In this document: positions 8,694 to 16,056 of the stretch, one piece after another
How the letters are laid out: each line of letters opens with the position of its first letter
Numbering within the stretch: the first letter of the stretch is position 1
Source: Solirubrobacteraceae bacterium
GTDB lineage: Bacteria > Actinomycetota > Thermoleophilia > Solirubrobacterales > Solirubrobacteraceae
Direction: 5' to 3'
Assembly: GCA_017744415.1 (NCBI GenBank)
Contig: JAGIBJ010000048.1
Span: 1-60,616 of the forward strand
Length of the DNA stretch: 60,616 bases
The notes under the pieces: generated by a model
What the model saw: only the letters and a program-made list of their open reading frames with translations
Database searches by the model: none
What the model was told of the DNA's origin: nothing
Made by a program: the position numbers and the translations under genes

Positions 8694-8915
8694 GCAAGGG
8701 TCATCGAGCATGCCCCGTCCCGACCGCCGCCTCCGGTCATTCCCGGGCCGCCTGGTACCGCCGGGACCGCCCGTGCGCACGAGCGTCCAGACGCCAGGAC
8801 TCCAGTCGCACCGCAACTCCGTTTACTGCCAAGGGTTTCCCTGCACTGTGATAGAAGTCACCAAGCCTGTGCATGCCCCTGGTGCACACGGCGGGAGACC
8901 CCACGGAGGATTTCA

Positions 8916-9638
8916 ATGAAGAAGCTCGCGCTCATCACGACCGCAGCCATGGCGGCAGCGATCGCCGCCGCCCCGGCCGCCCAGGCCGCGCCCGAGCAGT
9001 ACCTGAAGGTCAAGCTCACCAAGACCAAGGCGAGCAAGAAGACGCCGACCACCGTCGGCATCACGATCGACACCGGCACCGTCACGAAGAACGCCGACGG
9101 CTCCAAGAACACGATCACCTCGGCAAAGATCGACCTGCCGAAGGGCATCCTGCTCAACTACAAGAAGTTCCCGACCTGTAAGGAAGCGACCACGTGCGCC
9201 GACTCGGCTCCGACGAGCCAGGTGGGCACCGGTACGGCCGCCGCGCGTGTTGACGGCGTCGACTACGTCGCTCAGGGCAAGCTCACTGCCTTCATCGGTG
9301 CGGGCGCGAACCTGTTCATCCGCACGCAGTTCAGCCAGCCGGCCGTGATCGACGAGCCGCTCACCGGCGCGGTCACGACGAAGGGCGGGGCGTACTCGTT
9401 CGGATTCAAGGTCCCGGACACGCTCCAGATGCCGATCCCGGACGCCTACCAGCAGATCGACTCGTTCAAGCTCAACTTCGCGGCCAAGACCGTGAAGAGC
9501 CAGGGCAAGAAGATCGGCCTCGTGCAGCTGAAGACCTGCACCGGCAAGAAGTACACGTTCAAGGGCACCTTCACGTTCCGCGACGGCTCCACGGCCACCG
9601 CTGAGGACACGATCAAGTGCACCCAGGCCAAGAAGTAA
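8916..9638 (+). CDS. Secreted hypothetical protein, 240 aa
   Basis: GGAGGA (8905-8910) sits 5 nt before ATG 8916. The N-terminus MKKLALITTAAMAAAIAAAP is a textbook Sec signal peptide, probably cut after AQA. The mature part is Lys/Thr-rich and beta-like, with two cysteine pairs (FPTCKEATTCADS and QLKTCTG...TIKCTQ) that could form disulfides outside the cell. A strong terminator follows, so it is likely a single-gene transcript. I recognise the general type (secreted beta-rich proteins of soil actinobacteria) but no function. Confidence 0.88.
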   Translation: MKKLALITTAAMAAAIAAAPAAQAAPEQYLKVKLTKTKASKKTPTTVGITIDTGTVTKNADGSKNTITSAKIDLPKGILLNYKKFPTCKEATTCADSAPTSQVGTGTAAARVDGVDYVAQGKLTAFIGAGANLFIRTQFSQPAVIDEPLTGAVTTKGGAYSFGFKVPDTLQMPIPDAYQQIDSFKLNFAAKTVKSQGKKIGLVQLKTCTGKKYTFKGTFTFRDGSTATAEDTIKCTQAKK

Positions 9639-9680
9639 GACCTGAGGCGCGCGCATCGCGCGTCGTGAACTGAGTTCCTG

Positions 9681-9710
9681 CGAGGGGGCGGCCTACGGGC
9701 CGCCCCCTCG
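9681..9710 (+). terminator. Intrinsic terminator with UNCG-type tetraloop
   Basis: A perfect 13-bp GC stem (9681-9693 with 9698-9710) closes a C(TACG)G loop, the extra-stable UNCG class. It is followed by TCGTTT. It lies 43 nt after the secreted-protein stop. Confidence 0.85.
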
Positions 9711-9777
9711 TCGTTTGCGGGGGCCACGCGCGCCGTACGTGCGCCGGGCGATCGGCGAACGCGACCCTACGGTCACG

Positions 9778-9783
9778 TAACAT
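9778..9783 (+). promoter_or_regulatory. TAACAT -10-like box
   Basis: Ends 8 nt before GTG 9792 of the membrane-protein gene and supports that start. Confidence 0.4.
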
Positions 9784-9791
9784 GCGCGCTC

Positions 9792-11273
9792 GTGCTCCGG
9801 CTGCCCCGCTCTCGCACCCTCGCCGCGCTCACGGGCCTCGCGAGCTTGCTCGCGCTGACGTTCGGCGTCGGCGTCGCCGATGCCCACGGGCTCGTCGGCC
9901 GCCGCGACCTGCCGGTGCCCACCTGGCTCTTCGCCTGGGCGGCCTCCGCGGTCCTGATCGCCTCGTTCGTCGGCCTTGGTGCGCTCTGGCGCGAGCCACG
10001 CCTCGGGCGCGCCAACGAGCGCCGGCTCTTCCGCGTGCCCCGCTGGCTCGAGGTGCCGTTCGGCATCCTGGGCGTGGCGCTGCTGGTGCTGACGATCGTT
10101 GCCGGCCTGCGCGGCGTGCAGATCGACACCGCGAACTTCGCGCCCACGTCGCTCTTCGTCGCGCTCTGGCTTGGCGTGCCGTTCCTCTCGCTGCTCGTCG
10201 GTGACCTCTACGCCGTGCTCAACCCGATCCGCGCCGTCGGACGCGCCACCGGCTGGGTCGCCGGGCGCATCGCCGGCGACCGCCTTCCCGAGGCGCTGGC
10301 CTGGCCCGAGCGGCTCGGCCGCTGGCCCGCAGCCGTGGGCCTGGCCCTCTTCGCCTGGGTCGAGCTCTGCTTCCCGGGCCGCGGCGATCCATCACAGCTG
10401 GCCGTGCTCATCCTGCTGTTCTGCTTGGTGCACGGCGTCGGCATGAGCCTCTACGGCACCGAGGCGTGGGTGCGCAACGCCGACCCGTTCGCCGCTTGGT
10501 TCGGCTGGGTCGCCCGCCTCGCGCCGCTGCGCTGGGACGGCGGCACGGCCTACCTCCGCGCCCCGGGCGTCGGCGCGGCCAAGGAGCGCCCGGTCGCGGG
10601 CGATGCGGCCATCGTGATCGTCGCGATCGGCACCACGACGTGGGACGGGCTCTCCGGCGGCGAGCTGATGGGCACGACCGTGGCCGATCTCGCCAACGAC
10701 ATCACCGGCGGGTTCCTCTCGGCGACCTGGGCCAACGCCGTCGTGAACACGATCTTCATGCTCCTGGCGATCGGCGTCGTCACGGCCCTGATCTTTGCCG
10801 GGGCCCGCGGCATGATCAGCCAGCGCGCCCGCGACGCTGCAGCGAAGGCGCGCGAGGACGGGCGCGCACAGGGCGGCCCGCCCGCGACGGCGACCCTCGT
10901 GCGCGAGTTCGCGCCGTCGCTCGTGCCGATCGCGGTCGCCTACGCCGTCGGTCATTACCTCTCGCTGCTCGCGTTCCAAGGCCAGGCGATCCTGCCGCTG
11001 CTCTCCAACCCCTACGGCACCCTTGCCGAGGGCGACGGCGGCTGGCTCGGCGCCGCCGGCTGGACGATCGATTACACGTGGCTCAGCTCGAACGCCATCT
11101 GGTACCTGCAAGTCGCCGCGCTCGTCACCGGCCACGTCATGAGCCTCACGCTCTCGCACGACCGTGCCCTGGAGCGCTTCCCCCGGAAGCGGGCCGCGCG
11201 CTCGCAGCGTGCGATGCTGGTGGTGGCCGTGCTGTTCACCTGCAACGGCCTCTGGCTCCTCAGCTCCGTATGA
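9792..11273 (+). CDS. Polytopic membrane protein, 'fenitrothion hydrolase'-like family
   Basis: 493 residues. The N-terminus has a hydrophobic segment ending VGVADAHGLVGRRDLPVP, followed by about ten hydrophobic spans, so it is an inner-membrane protein. The AHGLVGRxDLPVP start is typical of actinobacterial membrane proteins often annotated 'fenitrothion hydrolase'; that label comes from weak similarity and is not evidence of organophosphate hydrolysis. The conserved His after the signal-like segment and the neighbouring Sco gene would fit a metal or respiratory role (inference). The next gene starts inside its stop codon. Confidence 0.8.
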   Translation: MLRLPRSRTLAALTGLASLLALTFGVGVADAHGLVGRRDLPVPTWLFAWAASAVLIASFVGLGALWREPRLGRANERRLFRVPRWLEVPFGILGVALLVLTIVAGLRGVQIDTANFAPTSLFVALWLGVPFLSLLVGDLYAVLNPIRAVGRATGWVAGRIAGDRLPEALAWPERLGRWPAAVGLALFAWVELCFPGRGDPSQLAVLILLFCLVHGVGMSLYGTEAWVRNADPFAAWFGWVARLAPLRWDGGTAYLRAPGVGAAKERPVAGDAAIVIVAIGTTTWDGLSGGELMGTTVADLANDITGGFLSATWANAVVNTIFMLLAIGVVTALIFAGARGMISQRARDAAAKAREDGRAQGGPPATATLVREFAPSLVPIAVAYAVGHYLSLLAFQGQAILPLLSNPYGTLAEGDGGWLGAAGWTIDYTWLSSNAIWYLQVAALVTGHVMSLTLSHDRALERFPRKRAARSQRAMLVVAVLFTCNGLWLLSSV

Positions 11274-11467
11274 CCTTCGTCGTCGCACACCTCGGCCACT
11301 GGTACGAATCCGCGCTCTTCGCAGTGCCGATGCTCGTCATCGGCGCCGTCCTCTGGCGCAGCTCCAAGAAGGAGCGCCTCGCCGGCAACCACGCCGACGA
11401 CGACTGGGACGGCGAAGAGGAGTGGCGCGACCCGCGCCTCGACGACGACTCCGACGACCGCTTCTAG
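11270..11467 (+). CDS. Small single-span membrane protein, 65 aa
   Basis: ATG 11270 overlaps the preceding TGA (ATGA), so translation is coupled. One membrane helix (ESALFAVPMLVIGAVLWR) is followed by a short basic stretch and a highly acidic tail (DDDWDGEEEWRDPRLDDDSD). It is probably a partner of the large membrane protein; the function is unknown. Confidence 0.75.
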   Translation: MTFVVAHLGHWYESALFAVPMLVIGAVLWRSSKKERLAGNHADDDWDGEEEWRDPRLDDDSDDRF

Positions 11468-11492
11468 CGGCGCCAGCGGCGCTCTCCGCGGC

Positions 11493-12101
11493 CTACGACT
11501 CCGCGCGCAGCGCTTCGACGTCGTGCGCGAGTGCCTCGGGCGTGAGCTTGTCGGCCGGGAAGCCGATGCGCTGCCGGCCCTCGCGGTCGAGCAGGATCAC
11601 CTGCGCCGTGTGATCGGACTCGGCGGTCTGCGGCGCGACCCCGAAGTAGTCCCAGGCGCGGCGCAGCGCAACCGGCGGCCCGAGCGCGAAGTGGGCGCGG
11701 CCCAGCAGACTCTGCTCCGCGAGGAACGCCTTGGCCGACTTCTCGGTGTCGTTCAGCGGATCGACCGAGAGCGCGATCACGTGCGGGGCCCGCTCGAGGC
11801 GGTCGAGCGCGCCACGGATCTGCTGCGCCGTGGTCGGGCAGGTGTCCTGGCAGCTTGTGTAGAGGAACGTCACCACGGTCACGTCGCCGCGCTGCACGCT
11901 AAGGGGCTTGCCGTACTCGTCGTGCACGCCGTCGATCGGCTTGACGGGGATCTCCGGGCGGATCGAGCCGGCGAACCCGTTCGTCACGTCCATGTTGGTC
12001 GTGCGCTGCAAGCCCGGGGCGCCGCTGACGAGCCAGAGGGTCAGCACGGCCATGAAGAGCATGCCGAAGCCGATCACGGTAAGACGGATCCGCGCGGGCA
12101 T
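11493..12101 (-). CDS. SCO1/SenC family copper chaperone
   Basis: 202 residues with an N-terminal signal anchor (VIGFGMLFMAVLTLWLVSG) and a thioredoxin-like outer domain. The Cu-binding TSCQDTCP (CxxxC) and the distal ESDHTAQV histidine are both present. Sco proteins deliver copper to the CuA site of cytochrome c oxidase; the oxidase cluster of this window is 36 kb away. It is convergent with the small membrane-protein gene. ATG 12101 is the start. Confidence 0.92.
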   Translation of the reverse strand: MPARIRLTVIGFGMLFMAVLTLWLVSGAPGLQRTTNMDVTNGFAGSIRPEIPVKPIDGVHDEYGKPLSVQRGDVTVVTFLYTSCQDTCPTTAQQIRGALDRLERAPHVIALSVDPLNDTEKSAKAFLAEQSLLGRAHFALGPPVALRRAWDYFGVAPQTAESDHTAQVILLDREGRQRIGFPADKLTPEALAHDVEALRAES

Positions 12102-12109
12102 CGACCGAG

Positions 12110-12115
12110 AGGGTA
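12110..12115 (-). promoter_or_regulatory. TACCCT -10-like box for the Sco gene
   Basis: 8 nt upstream of ATG 12101 on the minus strand. Confidence 0.4.
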
Positions 12116-12166
12116 CGCGCCCCGGCTCTGAGATGACCCCGCCGCGCGCCGGCGAGGTGGAGGTCG

Positions 12167-12811
12167 CTACGCCTCGATCAGGCCGCGGCGGATCGCGTAG
12201 CGCACGAGCTCGACGCGGTCGCGCATGCCGAGCTTGCGCAGCAGGTTGCCGCGGTGGCTCTCGACGGTCTTCTCGGAGAGGTGGAGCACCTCGGCGATCT
12301 CGCGGTTGGTGTGCGCTTCGGCGATGAGCTTGAGCACCTCCTGCTCGCGCGCGGTGAGCGGCTCGTCGGGCGCCAGGCGTCCCGGCTCGTCGCGCCAGGA
12401 GCGCACGAGCGACGCCTCGGCGGCGTTCGTGAGGAAGCTCTCGCCGGCCGCAACGGACCGCACGGCGTCGACGAGCACCTTGTCGGCCTCGCGCTTGAGC
12501 ACATAGCCGGAGGCGCCCGCCTTGAGGGCCTCGAAGAGGTACCGCTCGTCCTCGTGCATCGAGAGGATCAGCACGAGCGTGTTGGGGAGGTGCTGGCGGA
12601 TGGTGCGGGTCGCCTGGATGCCGGTGAGCTTCGGCATCGCCACGTCGAGCACGCAGAGGTCGGGCTTCTCGCGGAGCGCGGTCTCGACGGCCTCGGCACC
12701 GTCCATCGCCTCGCCGATCACGGTCATGCCCGGCTCGCGCTCGAGCAGCAGTCGGATGCCGCTGCGGACGACGCCGTGGTCGTCGGCGATCAGGATGCGC
12801 AGGTCGCTCAT
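12167..12811 (-). CDS. NarL/FixJ-family response regulator
   Basis: 214 residues. The receiver domain (about 4-118) has the acidic pair in IADDH, the phospho-acceptor Asp in LCVLDVAMP and the conserved Lys in YVLKREADK. A LuxR-type DNA-binding domain follows (LTAREQEVLKLIAEAHTNRE, then SEKTVESHRGNLLRKLG). ATG 12811 has GAGGA 6 nt upstream. The open frame continues 119 codons further upstream but runs antisense-like through the kinase gap, so the internal start is chosen. It is paired with the histidine kinase 46 nt upstream. Confidence 0.95.
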   Translation of the reverse strand: MSDLRILIADDHGVVRSGIRLLLEREPGMTVIGEAMDGAEAVETALREKPDLCVLDVAMPKLTGIQATRTIRQHLPNTLVLILSMHEDERYLFEALKAGASGYVLKREADKVLVDAVRSVAAGESFLTNAAEASLVRSWRDEPGRLAPDEPLTAREQEVLKLIAEAHTNREIAEVLHLSEKTVESHRGNLLRKLGMRDRVELVRYAIRRGLIEA

Positions 12812-12857
12812 GGCAGGTCCTCGGAGGTCGTGGGGCAGGTGAAGGGGGTGGGGTCGG

Positions 12858-13976
12858 TCACAGCGCGAGCTCCACGACGGTGCCGCGGGAGGACGACCGG
12901 ATCGCGAGCCGCGCGTCGACGAGCAGCGCGCGCTCGCGCATGCCCGTGAGGCCCGCGTGCTCACGCTCGCCGGGCTCGGGCTCCTTGCGAGCGGGGATGC
13001 CCCGGCCATCGTCGGACACCTGCAGGAGCACGCCCTCGGTGCCACGTTTCGCCAGCGTGAGGCGCATGTGCGAGGCCTCGGCGTGCTGCACGACGTTGGA
13101 GATCGCCTCCTGCGCGACGCGGAACACGACCGTCTGCTGGTCGCTCGTGAGCTCGGGCAGGTCGGCATGGATGTGGTGCTGGACCTCGAGGTCGGTCTCG
13201 GCCTCCAGCTGGCGCAGGCGCGTCTCGAGCGCGGCGCTGAGGCCGAGGTCGTCGAGGGCCGTCGGCCTCAGGTCGTGGGAGAGGCGCAGCAGCTCGCGCA
13301 TCGCCTGCTCGGTGAGGTCACGCACCTCGCCGAGGCGCTCACGCGTCTCCTCGTCAGCGTCGGTCGCGATGATCGAGAGGCGCAGCATGATGCCGGTGAG
13401 CGACTGGTTCACCTCGTCGTGCAGGTCTCGTGCGAGGCGCGCACGCTCGGCCTCCTGCGCGTCGAGCACCGCCGAGGCACGGCGGCGCCGCTCGAGATCC
13501 AGGCGGGCGAGCATCTCCTCGACGGCGGCGCGCAGCCGGGCCACGTCGGCGGGCGGGTCGGCGTCGGGCTCGGCGACGAGCACCGGGCGCTCGAGGTCGA
13601 CGTGGTCGAGGGCTGCGATCAGCTGTTCCAGGGGCCGGAACCGGCGACGCAGCACCAGGCCGTTCACCAGCGCAGTCACGAGCATCGCGACGCTCGCGAT
13701 GAGGAAGCCCTCCATGCCCTGCGACGTGCCGATGTCCATCTGCGCGGCGACGCTCGCCGTGAACACCGTCGCGACGATGATGAGCGTGTTCACTGCAAGC
13801 ACCTGCGAGAACAGCGAGGCGCCCGACGGCCGGCCGATCGACGGGTCGTCGCGCCAGTTGCGTGGCACGATGCGCTTGCCAGCGGCCGACTGGCCGGGCG
13901 GCACGGAGCTGGTGGTCACGGGATCGGGGTTGAGCACAAGGGCGCGGGCGTGCTTTCGCCCACTCCGTCTCGTCAT
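12858..13976 (-). CDS. Membrane sensor histidine kinase (HisKA_3 class)
   Basis: About 372 residues from ATG 13976; GTG 13919 is an alternative. Two hydrophobic spans (VLAVNTLIIVATVFTASVAA and GFLIASVAMLVTALVNGLVL) enclose almost no outside loop, so it probably senses within the membrane. A HAMP-like region is followed by the dimerisation helix with the phospho-His in ARLARDLHDEVNQSL, and then the ATPase domain (ISNVVQHAEAS and VSDDGRGIP). It transfers phosphate to the NarL-type regulator encoded downstream. The inducing signal is unknown. Confidence 0.92.
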   Translation of the reverse strand: MTRRSGRKHARALVLNPDPVTTSSVPPGQSAAGKRIVPRNWRDDPSIGRPSGASLFSQVLAVNTLIIVATVFTASVAAQMDIGTSQGMEGFLIASVAMLVTALVNGLVLRRRFRPLEQLIAALDHVDLERPVLVAEPDADPPADVARLRAAVEEMLARLDLERRRRASAVLDAQEAERARLARDLHDEVNQSLTGIMLRLSIIATDADEETRERLGEVRDLTEQAMRELLRLSHDLRPTALDDLGLSAALETRLRQLEAETDLEVQHHIHADLPELTSDQQTVVFRVAQEAISNVVQHAEASHMRLTLAKRGTEGVLLQVSDDGRGIPARKEPEPGEREHAGLTGMRERALLVDARLAIRSSSRGTVVELAL

Positions 13977-14188
13977 CGGCCGCTGGGCGCCCCGACAACA
14001 CCCCTGCCCGGTGGCGCCCGTTCCGAATGGGGTCCAGACCCGATCGCAAACCGGTGCGATCATCCCGATACTGAACGAGCGACAAGTCATCGTCTCCGCG
14101 GTGACCACCACCTCCCCGGCGCCGGGACAGTGCCGCGGGGAACTCGCACGGAATGGGCCGCCGGGAAGCACGCCCACCGAGCACCGGT

Positions 14189-14210
14189 GAGCCGCCACCA
14201 ATGGCGGCTC
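14189..14210. repeat. Perfect inverted repeat, 9-bp stem
   Basis: GAGCCGCCA pairs with TGGCGGCTC across a CCAA loop. No T-tract follows on either strand, so it is not an ordinary terminator. Confidence 0.6.
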
Positions 14211-14223
14211 CCGAGGATTCAGA

Positions 14224-14258
14224 CGGAGCGGCCGGTGCGGGACACACCGGCCGCCTCC
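14224..14258. repeat. Inverted repeat, 10-bp core stem
   Basis: GCGGCCGGTG (14228-14237) pairs perfectly with CACCGGCCGC (14245-14254); the stem extends outward with a one-base bulge. The loop is 7 nt. Confidence 0.55.
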
Positions 14259-14329
14259 GGCTGATCGCACGCTGCGGATCCCCGAGCCGGCGGGCCGCCA
14301 CGAGGCATTCCGACGCGGGGCGCTATCGT

Positions 14330-14361
14330 CCTGGGGGCACGATCCTCTTCAAACCCCCAGG
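14330..14361 (+). promoter_or_regulatory. Inverted repeat over the probable transcription start
   Basis: CCTGGGGG (14330-14337) and CCCCCAGG (14354-14361) form a perfect 8-bp dyad with a 16-nt spacer, directly after TATCGT (14324-14329). It could be an operator for a dimeric repressor or a 5' leader hairpin of the cysteine-synthesis operon. Confidence 0.45.
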
Positions 14362-14394
14362 TGTTTGACGTGTTCGTCCGCGAAGGAGGACGAG

Positions 14395-15576
14395 ATGGCC
14401 CCATCGGGCGCCGAATTCATTCGGCAGATCAAGTCGCAGATCAAGGAGATCGACCCGAAAGACGTCGACGCTCTGCGCGGTGACGACAACGTCGTCGTCG
14501 TCGACGTGCGCGAGAACGACGAGGTCGCTCAGGGCAAGATCCCCGGCGCCGTGCACATCCCGCGCGGCTACCTCGAGTCGCGGATCGACGGCTTCGTCCC
14601 CGACCGCGACCGCAAGGTCCTCGTCTACTGCGCCGCCGGCTCCCGCTCGGCCCTGGCCGCGAAGACGCTCGAGGAGCTGGGCTACGGCGACGTCGAGTCG
14701 ATGACCGGCGGCTTCACGCTCTGGAAGGACCGCGGCTACGACGTCGAGGTGCCGCGCACCTTCACGCCCGAGCAGCGCGCCCGCTACTCGCGTCACTTCC
14801 TCCTGAACGAGGTCGGCATCGAAGGTCAGCAGAAGCTGCTCGACGCGAAGGTGCTCCTCCTCGGCGCCGGCGGCCTCGGCTCGCCGATCGCCCTCTACCT
14901 CGCCGCAGCCGGCGTCGGCACCCTTGGGATCGTCGACGACGACGTGGTCGACGTCTCCAACCTGCAGCGCCAGGTGATCCACAAGAGCTCGACCGTGGGC
15001 GTCAGCAAGGTCGAGTCGGCGAAGGCCGCCATCAACGACCTCAACCCCGACGTCGACGTCAAGCTCTACGAGACGCGCCTTGATGCCACCAACATCATGG
15101 ACATCATCTCGGGCTACGACGTCATCGTCGACGGCGTCGACAACTTCCCGACGCGCTACCTGCTCAACGACGCCACCGTCCGCCTGCAGATTCCGGTCGT
15201 GAGCGCCTCGATCCTCGGCTTCGACGGCCAGATCAGCGTCTTCGCCCCGTACGACGGTCCCTGCTACCGCTGCCTCTACCCGGTCCCGCCGCCGGCCGAG
15301 CTCGCCCCCTCGTGCGGCGCCAACGGCGTCCTCGGTGTCCTCCCGGGCACCGTCGGCCTCCTGCAGGCCACCGAGGTCATCAAGCTCATCATCGGCCAGG
15401 GCGAGCCGCTCATCGGTCGCCTCCTGCTCTACGAAGCCCTCTCTGCGAGCTTCACCGAGCTGAAGGTCCGCCGCGACCCGCACTGCCCGATCTGCTCCCG
15501 CGAGCCGGGCAGCATCACCGACGAAGAGATGGGCGTCTTCCCCGACTACGAGGCCTTCTGCGCCGCGGCCGGCTAG
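14395..15576 (+). CDS. Rhodanese-ThiF fusion: sulfur-carrier adenylyltransferase/sulfurtransferase (MoeZ-like)
   Basis: 393 residues; AGGAGG lies 6 nt before ATG 14395. Residues about 15-120 are a rhodanese domain with active-site loop VYCAAGSRSALAA. Residues about 130-390 are an E1-like ThiF/MoeB domain: Gly-rich LLLGAGGLGSPIALYLAAAG, RQVIHKSSTVG, and zinc cysteine pairs CYRC and CPIC. It would adenylate the CysO C-terminus and load sulfur onto it. In M. tuberculosis MoeZ the rhodanese follows the ThiF domain; here the order is reversed. The cysO gene follows after 44 nt. Confidence 0.93.
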   Translation: MAPSGAEFIRQIKSQIKEIDPKDVDALRGDDNVVVVDVRENDEVAQGKIPGAVHIPRGYLESRIDGFVPDRDRKVLVYCAAGSRSALAAKTLEELGYGDVESMTGGFTLWKDRGYDVEVPRTFTPEQRARYSRHFLLNEVGIEGQQKLLDAKVLLLGAGGLGSPIALYLAAAGVGTLGIVDDDVVDVSNLQRQVIHKSSTVGVSKVESAKAAINDLNPDVDVKLYETRLDATNIMDIISGYDVIVDGVDNFPTRYLLNDATVRLQIPVVSASILGFDGQISVFAPYDGPCYRCLYPVPPPAELAPSCGANGVLGVLPGTVGLLQATEVIKLIIGQGEPLIGRLLLYEALSASFTELKVRRDPHCPICSREPGSITDEEMGVFPDYEAFCAAAG

Positions 15577-15620
15577 CCCGGCACGCAGTCAGCCCACCCT
15601 CCAGGAGACCATTCGCACCC

Positions 15621-15896
15621 ATGGCCACCATCCGTATCCCTCCGGTCCTGCGCGCCTCCGTCGGCGGTGAGCGCGAGGTCAGCGCCGACGGCACGTCCGT
15701 CGGCGAGGTCCTCCGCAACCTCGTCGAGGCCCACCCGGACACGCAGGCGCAGATCTTCAGCGCCGACGGCGAGCTCAACCGCTTCGTCAACGTCTACCTC
15801 AACGATGAGGACGTCCGCGTGCTCGACGGCCTCGACACCGGCGTCACCGAGCGCGACGAGCTCGTCATCCTGCCGGCGATGGCAGGAGGCCGCTAG
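15621..15896 (+). CDS. cysO: CysO-like sulfur carrier protein (ThiS/MoaD fold)
   Basis: 91 residues with the ubiquitin-like fold pattern (MATIRIPPVLRASVGGEREV, VYLNDEDVRVLDGLDT) and C-terminus LPAMAGGR. The Gly-Gly end is thiocarboxylated by the ThiF partner and hands sulfur to CysM. Here one Arg follows Gly-Gly, so the tail must be trimmed before activation, perhaps by the JAMM protease encoded at 17279. It is followed immediately by a terminator. Confidence 0.92.
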   Translation: MATIRIPPVLRASVGGEREVSADGTSVGEVLRNLVEAHPDTQAQIFSADGELNRFVNVYLNDEDVRVLDGLDTGVTERDELVILPAMAGGR

Positions 15897-15928
15897 GCCT
15901 CCGGCCTGGCGAGAACCAACGCTTCTCG

Positions 15929-15960
15929 AGCGCCCGTCGGCCCACCGGCCGGCGGGCGCT
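15929..15960 (+). terminator. Strong intrinsic terminator after cysO
   Basis: A 14-bp stem (15929-15942 with 15947-15960, one T-G wobble) with a 4-nt CACC loop, followed by TTGCGTT. It separates the cysO transcript from cysM. Confidence 0.85.
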
Positions 15961-16040
15961 TTGCGTTGGCTGACCCGACCTGTTCTGACACCCCGGTGAA
16001 CTCTCAGCTGCACGGTGGCTGGACGGGGCATTCCGAGCGC

Positions 16041-16046
16041 TAGACT
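16041..16046 (+). promoter_or_regulatory. TAGACT -10-like box for cysM
   Basis: 10 nt before ATG 16057 and after the cysO terminator, so cysM has its own promoter with a very short leader. Confidence 0.45.
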
Positions 16047-16056
16047 TCCAGTCGCA

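Larger units (their letters stand above)
13977..14394. other. Long divergent intergenic region with three inverted repeats
   Basis: 418 bases between the kinase and the rhodanese-ThiF gene, without a believable ORF. It holds three hairpins: 14189-14210, 14224-14258 and 14330-14361. It must carry both divergent promoters. TATCGT (14324-14329) is a -10 candidate for the cysteine-pathway operon. Confidence 0.6.
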
